Shown: positions 27,037-35,048 of the stretch, one piece after another | How positions within the stretch are numbered: the first letter of the stretch is position 1 | How the letters are laid out: each line of letters opens with the position of its first letter | DNA from: Rothia nasimurium | Lineage (GTDB): Bacteria; Actinomycetota; Actinomycetes; Actinomycetales; Micrococcaceae | Assembly: GCF_004569295.1 (NCBI RefSeq) | Contig: NZ_SPQC01000010.1 | Coordinates: 1-64,000, forward strand | Length of the DNA stretch: 64,000 bases | Direction: 5' to 3' | Made by a program: the position numbers and the translations under genes | The notes under the pieces: model-generated | Told to the model about the DNA's origin: nothing | The model's database searches: none | The model's input: the letters and a program-made list of their open reading frames with translations, nothing else

Positions 27037-27126
27037 GGTGTGTGCCCCGTCCGTTGGCTCGGGGCTGGCGTGAATCACGACGAGCCCCCGGGCGAGGAGT
27101 GAGAGGGTCGCGGACGGGCACACACC
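27037..27126. other. Structured intergenic element (candidate RNA motif) between fabG and the SDR gene
   Basis: An outer stem of about 16 bp (27037-27053 with 27111-27126, one bulged base) encloses a branched interior. On the minus strand the interior has a GGGGCU/AGCCCC stem topped by a CGUG-AUU-CACG hairpin. It starts 13 nt after the fabG stop and ends 90 nt before the SDR start. There is no T-tract, so it is not a plain terminator. It may be an mRNA-stabilising or regulatory structure, or a copy of a repeat. Confidence 0.5.
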
Positions 27127-27138
27127 GGCTAGGCTGTA

Positions 27139-27846
27139 TTAGTGCCCCATACCCAGGCCACCGTCGACGGGAATCACGGCACCTGAGATGTACCCTGCGG
27201 CGTCGGAGGCGAGGAAGAGGGCTACGTCGGCGATTTCTTTGGGTTCGGCGAAGCGACGGGCGGGGATGGAGTCGGTGTACTGCTTTTTGAGGTCGTCGGA
27301 GAGTTCCTCGGTCATGTCGGTTTTGATGAAGCCGGGGGCGATGACGTTGGCGGTGATGTTTCTGGCGCCGAGTTCGCGGGTGATAGAGCGGGCCATGCCG
27401 ACGAGACCTGCTTTGGAGGCGGAGTAGTTGACCTGGCCGGGGTTGCCGTAGAGGCCGGCGACGGAGGAGATGAAGATGATGCGGCCGCCCTTGTTTTTGA
27501 GCAGGCCCTTGGTGGCGCGCTGGGCGACGCGGAAGGCGCCGGTGAGGTTGGTGTCGATGACGGTGGTGAAGTCGTCTTCTTTCATGCGCATGAGCAGGGT
27601 GTCTTTGGTGATGCCTGCGTTGGCGATGATGACGCTGACGGGGCCGAATTCTGCTTCGACGGCGGTGAAGGCTGCATCGATGGAGGATGAGTCGGTGACG
27701 TCTGCTTTGACGGCGAAGAAGTCGGTGGGGGGTTCGCCGCTGCGGTAGGTGATGGCGACGTTGTAGCCGGCTTTTTTGAATTCGGTGGCGATGGCGTGGC
27801 CGATGCCGCGGTTGCCGCCGGTGATGAGTACGGTGGGGTTGGTCAT
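27139..27846 (-). CDS. fabG: 3-oxoacyl-[ACP] reductase FabG
   Basis: NADPH-dependent reductase of the fatty-acid elongation cycle. 235 residues. Cofactor motif TGGNRGIGHA, NAGIT block, catalytic Ser in ISSVAG, and YSASKAG supplying Tyr and Lys. EVIAPGFIKTDMTEEL-type sequence (VIAPGFIKTDMT) is typical of FabG. The protein ends GGLGMGH. Upstream gene of a likely two-gene unit with the divergent-catalytic SDR. Confidence 0.92.
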   Translation of the reverse strand: MTNPTVLITGGNRGIGHAIATEFKKAGYNVAITYRSGEPPTDFFAVKADVTDSSSIDAAFTAVEAEFGPVSVIIANAGITKDTLLMRMKEDDFTTVIDTNLTGAFRVAQRATKGLLKNKGGRIIFISSVAGLYGNPGQVNYSASKAGLVGMARSITRELGARNITANVIAPGFIKTDMTEELSDDLKKQYTDSIPARRFAEPKEIADVALFLASDAAGYISGAVIPVDGGLGMGH

Positions 27847-28014
27847 TGTTTCACCTTGTTGTGGGGTTTTGTTTCTGCCCCTATCTTACGCTCTTGAGAA
27901 AAAAGTGGTGGTTTGTTCAAGTAGGCGCGTGTTATTTGGCCTGGTGGGTTTGGTTAAGGGGTCGGGCGGGGTGTGTGTGCGAGGGGTAGACTGGTGGGGT
28001 GAGTTTGAGCCTGT

Positions 28015-28530
28015 GTGAGGAGGGTGCCGGTGGCGCAGAAGTATTGGACTGCTGAGGATTTGAAGGCTGCTGGGTACTCTTCGGGTGATTCTGAGGTTTT
28101 TGAGATTACGGACGCTGCTGAGCGGCAGTCGGTGGGGGTTAGTTCGCGGGCTAAGGTGTATGCCTTCAAGATGTTTTTGCGCATTGTTTTTATTATTGCT
28201 GCGGTGATGGTGGACGGTGTGTGGCAGTGGGTGTGCCTGGCGGCAGCTGCGATTATTCCATGGACGGCTGTGGTGGTGGCTAACGGTGAGGCTAAGCAGG
28301 GTGGTGGCGGTTTTTCTGCCATGCTGCCGCCGGAGCAGCAGGCTGCTATTGAGGCGGCTCAGGCTGATCGGGCAGCTCGTGCCGCTGCGGCCGAGGGTGC
28401 GGACGCCGGTGGGCCAGCTGGTAGCCGTACCCAGGCGAGCGCTCACTCGGCAGATTCTGCGGCTGAGGGTTCTGGTGAGCCGGTGATTATTGATGGTGAA
28501 GTGGTTTTTGATGAGGACGGTAGGGAGTAG
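28015..28530 (+). CDS. DUF3099 domain membrane protein
   Basis: Actinobacterial membrane protein of unknown function. Two hydrophobic helices (about 50-95 of the longest reading, FLRIVFIIAAVMVDGVW and CLAAAAIIPWTAVVVA) and the preceding EITDAAERQ segment match DUF3099. The Ala/Glu-rich tail ends in an acidic stretch. The real start is probably GTG 28030 (VAQKYW), because AGGAGG at 28018-28023 is spaced 6 nt from it. A TAGACT box (27987-27992) would start transcription at about 27999, opening an 18-codon frame that overlaps this gene. Confidence 0.8.
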   Translation: MRRVPVAQKYWTAEDLKAAGYSSGDSEVFEITDAAERQSVGVSSRAKVYAFKMFLRIVFIIAAVMVDGVWQWVCLAAAAIIPWTAVVVANGEAKQGGGGFSAMLPPEQQAAIEAAQADRAARAAAAEGADAGGPAGSRTQASAHSADSAAEGSGEPVIIDGEVVFDEDGRE

Positions 28531-28533
28531 CGG

Positions 28534-28776
28534 GTGGATATTTTAGGCTCTTTGAATCAGGGTCAGGCAGATGGCAGTGGCCAGGGGCCTGAGTTTGTGA
28601 AGTGTAGCCGTAAGGGCTGCCAGGGGCAAGCTTGTTTTGAGGTGCTGTGGAATAACCCGAAGGTGCATGCCCCGGAGCGGCTCAAGAGCTGGGCGGCTTG
28701 TGAGGAGCATGTGCAGTATTTGCAGGATTTTTTGGTGGCGCGTAGTTTTTGGAAGCAGACTGTCCCTCTGGGATAG
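28534..28776 (+). CDS. Small conserved Cys-containing protein
   Basis: 80 residues from a GTG, 3 bp after the DUF3099 stop. The core KCSRKGCQGQACFEVLWNNP then PERLKSWAACEEH has four to five Cys and a His in an arrangement that could bind a metal, but no known zinc-ribbon family was recognised. Similar proteins recur next to DUF3099 and SURF1 genes in actinobacteria, to my knowledge without an assigned function. Start uncertain within about 15 codons. Confidence 0.7.
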   Translation: MDILGSLNQGQADGSGQGPEFVKCSRKGCQGQACFEVLWNNPKVHAPERLKSWAACEEHVQYLQDFLVARSFWKQTVPLG

Positions 28777-28787
28777 GGTGGTTGGTT

Positions 28788-29756
28788 GTGAAGAAATACG
28801 GTTTTTTGCTCTCTGGTAAGTGGGTTGGCCTGTTTGTGCTGACGGTGGTCGCCTCGCTGGTGTGCCTGTATTTGGCGAGCTGGCAGATGAGCCGCAAGGA
28901 GGCGCTTGATTTTTCGAATGAGCGTATTTCGCAGAACTATGATACCGCTCCCCTGGATTTTGCGGACGATTCTAGCCTGTTTGCGTCCGCTTATTCTGAG
29001 CTGCGCTGGCAGCCGGTGACCATGACCGGCCAGTACCTGAGTGAGCACCAGTTGCTGGTGCGTAACCGGCCCTATAACGGGTTGAACGGGTATGAGGTGC
29101 TGGTGCCTTTCCAGACCGACCAGGGCCATATTGTGGTGGTCAACCGTGGCTGGATGGAGGCTGCGTTTGGGGATGCCGGCTCGACGGCTTCCCCGGTACC
29201 TGCTCCCCCGACTGGGCAGGTGACCATTACGGTGCGCCTGGTAGAGGGTGAGATTGATACGGGTGCTTCATCGGTGGATGGGCAGATTACCAGTATTGAC
29301 CTTCCCGAGGTTGCTGAGGTGACCGGTCTTGATGTTGATACGGTCAATTACGGTGTGATGGCTTCTGAGAGCCCGGCCCCGGCAAGCACCCCGGTTGCTA
29401 AGGATAAGCCAGAGGAAGATTACGGGCCGAACCTGTCGTATTCGGTGCAGTGGTACTGTTTTGCGGCTATGTTCTATATTGCCTATTTCTGGTCTGCCCG
29501 CCAGAAGGTGCGTAACGATGAGCTCGATGCACAGGTTGCCGCTGAGCTTGAGGCCTATTTTGGTCAGTTCTACGATGCTGATGGCACCTATATCGGCGAT
29601 GAGGACGAAGAGGTGGTACGCCGCCGCATGGAGTTTGTGGATGATATGCCCGCGCATATGAAGTCCATTGTGCGCCCCAAGGCTCCTAAACGCAGTAAGA
29701 AGATTACCGATGAAGAGGTGGAGGATGCCCTGCTCGATGAGCAGCTCTACCGCTAG
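28788..29756 (+). CDS. SURF1 family protein
   Basis: Assembly factor for haem-copper (cytochrome c oxidase) oxidases. From GTG 28788 it is 322 residues. An N-terminal membrane helix (WVGLFVLTVVASLVCLYLASW) is followed by a periplasmic domain with the SURF1 blocks VTGQYL-like MTGQYLSEHQLLVRNRP and GYEVLVPF, VVNRGW. A second helix near 230 has YSVQWYCFAAMFYIAYF. The acidic cytoplasmic tail is long. The frame is open from 28749, but that would overlap the previous gene; AGGG near 28776 supports the GTG. Confidence 0.88.
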   Translation: MKKYGFLLSGKWVGLFVLTVVASLVCLYLASWQMSRKEALDFSNERISQNYDTAPLDFADDSSLFASAYSELRWQPVTMTGQYLSEHQLLVRNRPYNGLNGYEVLVPFQTDQGHIVVVNRGWMEAAFGDAGSTASPVPAPPTGQVTITVRLVEGEIDTGASSVDGQITSIDLPEVAEVTGLDVDTVNYGVMASESPAPASTPVAKDKPEEDYGPNLSYSVQWYCFAAMFYIAYFWSARQKVRNDELDAQVAAELEAYFGQFYDADGTYIGDEDEEVVRRRMEFVDDMPAHMKSIVRPKAPKRSKKITDEEVEDALLDEQLYR

Positions 29757-29781
29757 GCTTTGTAGGTGATTGAGATAGAAA

Positions 29782-29818
29782 ACGCTCCCCTCCACCGATT
29801 CAGGGTGGAGGGGAGCAT
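29782..29818. terminator. Bidirectional terminator between SURF1 and xpt
   Basis: A 15-bp stem (29782-29796 with 29804-29818) and 7-nt loop with T-rich and A-rich flanks lie between convergent genes. Confidence 0.85.
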
Positions 29819-29838
29819 TTCTTTAGCTGGCTGCTGTG

Positions 29839-30429
29839 CTACTGGATTTTTTCTACCTCGTGGGTAAAGACCACCCCGTCGTCGGTGAAGTGGTCAATCA
29901 TGGCCAGGGAGTAGACGTCGTAGCCGCGGTTGCGGAATTCTTTGCCGCCGCCCTGGAAGACCTTTTCGATGGCAATACCGATGCCGGCTACCTGGGCCCC
30001 GCCCTGCTCGCAGAGGTGGGTTAAGCCGTGCAGGGCCTGGCCGTTGGCCAGGAAGTCATCAATAATCAGGATGCGATCCTCGGGGGTAACAAAACGCTTG
30101 TCGACGCGGATGTCGTACTCGATTTTCTTGGTGTACGAGAATACCTTGGAGTGGTAGGTGTCGGTGGAGAGGGTTTTGGAGGAAATCTTCTTGGCAAAGA
30201 CCATGGGCACACCCAGGTGCAGGGCTGCGGTCATGGCCATAGAGATACCGGAGACTTCGAGGGTGAGGACTCGCGTGATTCCAGCGTCCTTAAAGTGCTC
30301 GGCGAAGTCGCGGCCCATGTCCATCATGAGCTGGGGGTCGACCTGGTGGTTGACGAACTGGTCAACTTTAAGAATGTTGCCGGGTAGGATGCGGCCATCG
30401 CGGCGGATGCGGTCTTCGAGGAGTTTCAT
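29839..30429 (-). CDS. xpt: Xanthine phosphoribosyltransferase
   Basis: Purine-salvage enzyme converting xanthine and PRPP to XMP. 196 residues. The PRPP-binding motif ILIIDDFLANGQA and the block VLTLEVSGISMAMTAALHLG are typical. It starts inside the end of the permease gene (4-bp overlap), so the two are translationally coupled: uptake then conversion of xanthine. Confidence 0.94.
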   Translation of the reverse strand: MKLLEDRIRRDGRILPGNILKVDQFVNHQVDPQLMMDMGRDFAEHFKDAGITRVLTLEVSGISMAMTAALHLGVPMVFAKKISSKTLSTDTYHSKVFSYTKKIEYDIRVDKRFVTPEDRILIIDDFLANGQALHGLTHLCEQGGAQVAGIGIAIEKVFQGGGKEFRNRGYDVYSLAMIDHFTDDGVVFTHEVEKIQ

Positions 30430-31769
30430 GCGGTTTTCTTCTTTCGGTCGACCAGGATGATGTTGAGCAACAGGGCTGCCAGGGTTCCGGTGGAGATGCC
30501 GGATGAGAGAATCATCTGCAGGGCGGTGGGCAGGTTGGCGAGCATGTCGGGGCGGACAGTTACGCCAATACCCAGGGCGAAGGCCACCGAGACGATGAGC
30601 AGTTCGCGGTCGCCCAGTTCGATGGTGGTGAGGGTTTTGATGCCCTGGGCTGCGACCAGACCGAACATGATGACGCCTGCACCACCGAGGACGGGCTGGG
30701 GCATCACGGAAATCAGGGCTGAGAGCTTGGGGAAGACGCCGAGGATAGCCAGGATGATGCCTGCGGTAATCATGACGCGGCGGGAGGCTACCTTGGTGAG
30801 GGTAATGAGGCCGACGTTCTGGGAGAAGGCGGTGTTGGGGCCTGCGCCGAAAGCGCCTGCTAAAGCTGAGCCGACGCCGTCCGCAAGCACACCGTTAGAG
30901 ACGCGCTTGCTGTCGAGTGTGGCGCCGGATGCCTGGCCGATAGCCATCATGATGCCGACCGTTCCGATGGTGGAGACGATGTAGGCGGGGACAAAGGCAA
31001 GGGTGGAGGCCAGGTCAAAGTGCAGGCCGTAGGCGAAGATATTGGGCAGGGCGAACCAGGCGGCATCTGAGACGACAGAAAGGTCAACTAGGCCCAGGGG
31101 AATGCAGACCAGGTAGCCGGCGACCATGCCGATAAAGACGGCGGCAGCGCGCAGAATACCGCGGCCAAAGTGGGCGATCGCGAGAGTGAGAGCCATGACG
31201 CCAAAGGCAATGGTGAGGTTCTGCAGGGAGCCATAGTCCTCGGAGCCCGCGCCGCCTGCTGCCCAGTCCATGGAGACCGGCAGCAGGGTGATGCCGATGA
31301 GGGCCACCACGGTACCGGTAATCAGCGGCGGGAAGAAACGCATCAGGGGCTTAATGAAGCGGGAGAGCACAATCTCAACCAGTGAGGCGCTGATGGTAGC
31401 GGCAACGATTCCGGCCATGCCGAACTGGGAGCCAACCGCGATAGTGGGGTTGACGAAGGTGAAGTCGGTGCCCATCATGCCGGGCACGCGAGCGCCCACG
31501 GGGCCGATGCCGCGGGACTGGATGAAGGTGGTGAGGCCCGCGACGAAGATGGAGGCACTGACCATCAGTGAGGTTTGGGCGACGTTAAAGCCGAGGGCGG
31601 TGCAGACGACCAGGGGTACCGCGATGATTCCGGCAAAGGCTGCCAGGATGTGTTGGAACGCTAGCAGGATAGAGACACCGAGGGGTGGAGTGTCGTCGAT
31701 CTGGTAGAGCATGTCGGTTGAAGTTTCAGCAGGGGCCTGGGGTTCTGACCCTTGGGTATGTTGGTTCAA
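30426..31769 (-). CDS. pbuX: NCS2 family xanthine/uracil permease
   Basis: Proton-coupled nucleobase symporter, 447 residues, about 14 membrane segments. Family features are the PPLGVSILLAFQHILA start, the substrate-site region GIAGMVGTD-like VPGMMGTDF, and FGAGPNTAFSQNVGLI in the carboxyl half. Coupling to xpt favours xanthine as substrate. The first in-frame start is a TTG at 31769; ATG at 31712 (MLYQIDDTPPLG) is an alternative. No purine riboswitch was seen upstream. Confidence 0.9.
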   Translation of the reverse strand: MNQHTQGSEPQAPAETSTDMLYQIDDTPPLGVSILLAFQHILAAFAGIIAVPLVVCTALGFNVAQTSLMVSASIFVAGLTTFIQSRGIGPVGARVPGMMGTDFTFVNPTIAVGSQFGMAGIVAATISASLVEIVLSRFIKPLMRFFPPLITGTVVALIGITLLPVSMDWAAGGAGSEDYGSLQNLTIAFGVMALTLAIAHFGRGILRAAAVFIGMVAGYLVCIPLGLVDLSVVSDAAWFALPNIFAYGLHFDLASTLAFVPAYIVSTIGTVGIMMAIGQASGATLDSKRVSNGVLADGVGSALAGAFGAGPNTAFSQNVGLITLTKVASRRVMITAGIILAILGVFPKLSALISVMPQPVLGGAGVIMFGLVAAQGIKTLTTIELGDRELLIVSVAFALGIGVTVRPDMLANLPTALQMILSSGISTGTLAALLLNIILVDRKKKTA

Positions 31770-31927
31770 CGAAGGACTTTCGGTATGTAGTTGTAGTGGG
31801 TGTAAGGACGCTCGCCCCGGCAGGGCTGCCGTGGCGGGGTGATCCTAATTTTTAGTCTACGCTTCTTGCTCGCTCTGGGCGAACACTCCCCCGGCTATGC
31901 CCACCCCGTGACCACCGGCATCCTTTT

Positions 31928-31941
31928 AGAACAAATATTCG
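31928..31941 (+). promoter_or_regulatory. Degenerate LexA-like box upstream of the YdjM-like gene
   Basis: AGAAC-AAAT-ATTCG resembles the actinobacterial SOS box CGAAC-N4-GTTCG with two mismatches. The gene downstream is related to E. coli ydjM, a LexA target, which is why the weak match is listed. Confidence 0.25.
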
Positions 31942-32000
31942 AAATTGTGTTAAAGTGGTACTTTCACTTCCAGAGGATTATTCATAAGGATTGCACCATC

Positions 32001-32732
32001 ATGATGGGTTATTCCCACTCCATTAGCGCAGCAGCAGCCTGGCTAGCTCTCAACGAGGCGGGAGTACTGGGTATTGATGACCCCACCACCCTGGCTGTCA
32101 CTACCCTAGCGGCCGCCGGTGCGGGCATGCTCCCCGATATTGATCACCACAACGGCACCATCGCCCACTCGATTCCTCCGGTCAGTCGCTGGGTTGCGCT
32201 GCTGGTGGGGCGGCTCTCAGGTGGCCACCGTAAGGGAACCCATTCTTTGGTTGGCCTAGCAGCCTTTTGGGCCCTGGCCTTTTTTGCCGACCGCCTGACC
32301 TACGCGGGTATCCCCGTCCTAGCCCTGGCTCTAGCCGGTTTTGCTGGTGGCCTGGCCCTACGCACCTTCAAGGCGGCGAGGGGCTGGCTGGGGGCGCTCG
32401 CGGTCATTGCCGGAACCATCTATACCGACTCACTGGCCCTAATGCCCTGGGCGGTTCTCACCGGGGCGACCACCCATATTCTGGGCGATGCCCTGACTAC
32501 CAGAGGAGCCAACCCCTTCTGGCCAGCCACCGTCAAGCCCGTAGTGCCCAGCAAGCTCTGGCGCAAGAGCGGCTACATGGCCCTACCCATCCTGGGCGAT
32601 GCTGGCTCAGCCCGCGAGAACTTCCTCACCGCCGCCCTGACCGTCTACATCGGGGCCTACATCCTGGCCTTTTTCGGCTTCCTAACCAGCTACCCCACCC
32701 AGCTAATCAGCGGCTTCTTCACCGGAGCCTAA
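32001..32732 (+). CDS. Membrane-bound metal-dependent hydrolase (YdjM family)
   Basis: Inner-membrane protein of the LexA-binding, metal-dependent hydrolase family (DUF457). From ATG 32001, with AAGGA 10 nt upstream, it is 243 residues. The N-terminal HS of MGYSHS, DIDHHN and the block KGTHSL are the candidate metal ligands; THILGDALTTRG follows in the second half. Five or six hydrophobic segments. The frame is open from 31839 but that part reads poorly. Physiological substrate unknown. Confidence 0.85.
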   Translation: MMGYSHSISAAAAWLALNEAGVLGIDDPTTLAVTTLAAAGAGMLPDIDHHNGTIAHSIPPVSRWVALLVGRLSGGHRKGTHSLVGLAAFWALAFFADRLTYAGIPVLALALAGFAGGLALRTFKAARGWLGALAVIAGTIYTDSLALMPWAVLTGATTHILGDALTTRGANPFWPATVKPVVPSKLWRKSGYMALPILGDAGSARENFLTAALTVYIGAYILAFFGFLTSYPTQLISGFFTGA

Positions 32733-32750
32733 GACTTCAGGCAAAGACAG

Positions 32751-32786
32751 CAGGAGGCCCGGCACCGCGTGGTGCCGGGCCTCCTG
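32751..32786 (+). terminator. Rho-independent terminator
   Basis: A perfect 16-bp stem (32751-32766 with 32771-32786), 4-nt loop and TCTTTC lie 18 bp after the YdjM-like gene. Confidence 0.9.
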
Positions 32787-32879
32787 TCTTTCACCCGTGT
32801 ATCACTTCTATGTAGTCACTCATTGAGGTGGGGTGGGAAGGAAAACAAAATATATCTGTGCCGCTGAGGCGAACGATGC

Positions 32880-32960
32880 TTAGTCTTCGGTCCAGAAAAC
32901 GTCGACCTCTACGCCCTCTTCAGCGATTTCGGGGTAACGTACGTCGTGTGATTCCAGCAT
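32880..32960 (-). CDS. Candidate 26-residue small ORF
   Basis: ATG at 32958-32960 with AAAGGA upstream opens MLESHDVRYPEIAEEGVEVD followed by VFWTED and a TAA. It is strongly acidic and has no membrane segment. It sits alone in a 493-bp gap, with a perfect 8-bp hairpin (33010-33029) 50 nt upstream. It could be a real small protein, a precursor peptide or the 5' remnant of a lost gene. No homologue was recognised. Confidence 0.4.
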   Translation of the reverse strand: MLESHDVRYPEIAEEGVEVDVFWTED

Positions 32961-33279
32961 TGAATCATCCTTTCAAGGTTCGGCCCAACGTCGGTGTTGG
33001 ATTTGTGTGCCGCCTCATCGGTGAGGCGGTGTTCTTGAGGTGTAGCTGGGGAAGATTGGCTTCCGAAGCTGGTATTTACTTTACGCCGCCCGACCTGCCC
33101 TGCACTAGCGAAATAGGTCCGTTATCATTTCGTGACCTTTGGTTGGGAAAGGAAAACCCACGAAACACACAGGTCTTGTTCGTAGAGTGTGGTGACCCCA
33201 ACAGTGGGCTTGTGTAAGAAACAGACACACAAGCCTATTTGTACGGACCAGAGGGGGGCGGGCGTCCGCTCATTCCTGC
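32961..33279. other. Intergenic region downstream of the ABC-F gene
   Basis: It holds two hairpins: 33010-33017 with 33022-33029, and 33207-33215 with 33227-33235, the latter 45 nt past the ABC-F stop. A 129-codon plus-strand frame (32828-33217) crosses the region but has basic, low-complexity coding character and no ribosome site. Confidence 0.4.
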
Positions 33280-34878
33280 CTAAGCCAGGGAGATGAGGTC
33301 CTGGTATTCCTTGCTCCACAAATCTTCTACCGCATCAGGCAGCAGTAGCACGCGCTCGGGGTCAAGGGCCTCAACCGCACCCTCATCGTGGGAGACCATC
33401 ACAATGGCTCCCTGGTAGTTCTTCAGGGCGTTCAAAATCTCTTCGCGCGAGGCCGGGTCGAGGTTGTTGGTGGGCTCATCGAGCAACAGAACATTGGCAG
33501 ACGAGGCCACCAGGGTTGCCAGCGACAGGCGGGTTTTCTCGCCGCCGGAGAGCACGCCGGCGGGCTTATCAACGTCGTCCCCCGAAAAGAGGAAGGAGCC
33601 GAGAATAGTGCGGACGCGGGTGTCATCGAGGTCGGGGGCCGCCGACTTCATGTTCTCAAAGACGGTGCGGTCGTGGTCCAGGATCTCGTGTTCCTGGGCA
33701 AAGTACCCCACCTTGGCCCCGTGTCCGTAGATGACCTCGCCGGTATCGGGCTGGGTGCTCTTAGCTAGCATGCGTAGCAGGGTGGTCTTACCGGCGCCGT
33801 TAAAGCCCAACACCACCACGCGCGAGCCGCGGTCGATGGCCAAATCGACGTCGGTGAAAATTTCGAGGGATCCATAGCTCTTGGATAGGCCGGCTGCTGA
33901 CAGGGGCGTCTTGCCGCAGGGGGCAGGGTCGGGGAAGCGAATCGCGGCCACCTTATCGACCTGGCGCTCTTCCTCCAGCCCGCGCATGAGCTTTTCGGCT
34001 CGCTTAATCATCTGCTGGGCCGCAACTGCCTTGGTTGCCTTGGCGCGCATCTTGTTGGCCTGCTCCATCAGGGCCAAGGCCTTCTTCTGGGCATTGGCGC
34101 GCTCGCGCTTGCGGCGGGCCTCATCCTGCTCGCGCTGCAGCAGGTAGTTCTTCCAGCCCATGTTGTAGATGTCAATGACGCAGCGGTTGGCATCCAGGTA
34201 GAAAACCTTGTTGACTACCAGTTCCATCAGTTCCACGTCGTGGGAGATAACCAGGATGCCGCCCTGGTAGTTCTTCAAAAACTCGCGCAGCCAGACCACC
34301 GAGTCGGCGTCCAGGTGGTTGGTGGGCTCATCGAGCAGCATGGTGTCAGCATTGGCAAAGAGAATGCGGGCCAGCTCGACGCGGCGGCGCTGACCACCGG
34401 AGAGGGTGGACAGGGGCTGATTGAGGACGCGCTCGGGCAGGTCAAGATTGGCGGTGATGGTAGCTGCCTCAGATTCGGCCGCATAGCCGCCACCGGCAAT
34501 GAACTCAGCTTCGAGCCGGTCGTAGCGGCGCATGCCCTTGGCGTGCTCTGCGGGGTCTTCACTGGCCATCATTTCCTGGGCCTGGCGCATTTTGCGGGCA
34601 ACCCCGTCCAGGCCTCGGGCCGAGAAGATACGGTCCTTGGCGAGCTGGGTCATGTCATCGACCTTGGGGTCCTGGGGCAGGTAGCCGATGGTACCACCAC
34701 GGGTGACGGTACCGTCTGCAGGCAGGGTCAGCCCGGCCAGCACCTTGGTCATGGTGGTTTTACCAGCGCCGTTTCGGCCCACGAGTCCCACCTTATCGCC
34801 CTTATCGATGCGGAAGGTGACGTCCTCCATGAGCAGGCGAGCGCCAGCTCGCAGTTCGAGGTTATTGACTGACAGCAC
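33280..34878 (-). CDS. ABC-F family ATPase
   Basis: Cytosolic protein with two ABC domains in one chain and no membrane part, a class that acts on the ribosome in translation or antibiotic protection. 532 residues. Domain 1: GRNGAGKTT, LSGGQRRR, MLLDEPTNHLD. Linker with charged helices (about 235-315) carries the P-site interaction region. Domain 2: GFNGAGKTT, LSGGEKTR, VLLLDEPTNNLD. Which subfamily (housekeeping or resistance) cannot be told from sequence alone; the short linker argues against a strong resistance type. Confidence 0.92.
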   Translation of the reverse strand: MLSVNNLELRAGARLLMEDVTFRIDKGDKVGLVGRNGAGKTTMTKVLAGLTLPADGTVTRGGTIGYLPQDPKVDDMTQLAKDRIFSARGLDGVARKMRQAQEMMASEDPAEHAKGMRRYDRLEAEFIAGGGYAAESEAATITANLDLPERVLNQPLSTLSGGQRRRVELARILFANADTMLLDEPTNHLDADSVVWLREFLKNYQGGILVISHDVELMELVVNKVFYLDANRCVIDIYNMGWKNYLLQREQDEARRKRERANAQKKALALMEQANKMRAKATKAVAAQQMIKRAEKLMRGLEEERQVDKVAAIRFPDPAPCGKTPLSAAGLSKSYGSLEIFTDVDLAIDRGSRVVVLGFNGAGKTTLLRMLAKSTQPDTGEVIYGHGAKVGYFAQEHEILDHDRTVFENMKSAAPDLDDTRVRTILGSFLFSGDDVDKPAGVLSGGEKTRLSLATLVASSANVLLLDEPTNNLDPASREEILNALKNYQGAIVMVSHDEGAVEALDPERVLLLPDAVEDLWSKEYQDLISLA

Positions 34879-35012
34879 GGGTCTGCTCCTTGGGTGGGGT
34901 GAGTTGGCCAGCTATCTATCTTACCGCCCCGGTGTGGTGCTGGTCGATGTTGGAAGGGCCACCGGGGCGTTGATTCGGGCCAGCGTCACAAAAGCGAAAG
35001 AAAAGCGGAGTT

Positions 35013-35029
35013 TTTGAACGGTGTTCAAA
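35013..35029 (+). promoter_or_regulatory. Perfect palindrome upstream of bioY, BioQ-type operator
   Basis: TTTGAACGGTGTTCAAA is a 7+3+7 perfect dyad. It agrees with the TGAAC-N3-GTT half-site pattern described for the TetR-type biotin repressor BioQ in Corynebacterium. It overlaps the likely -35 (TTGAAC), and the -10 TATAGT is at 35036-35041. A repressor here would block bioYMN when biotin is plentiful. Confidence 0.7.
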
Positions 35030-35035
35030 CCTGTT

Positions 35036-35041
35036 TATAGT
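35036..35041 (+). promoter_or_regulatory. -10 box of bioY, leaderless mRNA
   Basis: TATAGT is spaced 16 bp from TTGAAC (35014-35019) and 7 nt from the A of ATG 35049. That places the transcription start on the start codon. Confidence 0.6.
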
Positions 35042-35048
35042 AGTGGAC

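Noticed and set aside
31770-31990. Purine riboswitch before pbuX-xpt
   Set aside because: The leader lacks the conserved purine-aptamer core and P1/P2/P3 arrangement; only a GC-rich hairpin is present.
32828-33217. 129-codon plus-strand ORF
   Set aside because: No ribosome site, basic and biased composition, and it overlaps a better minus-strand small ORF.
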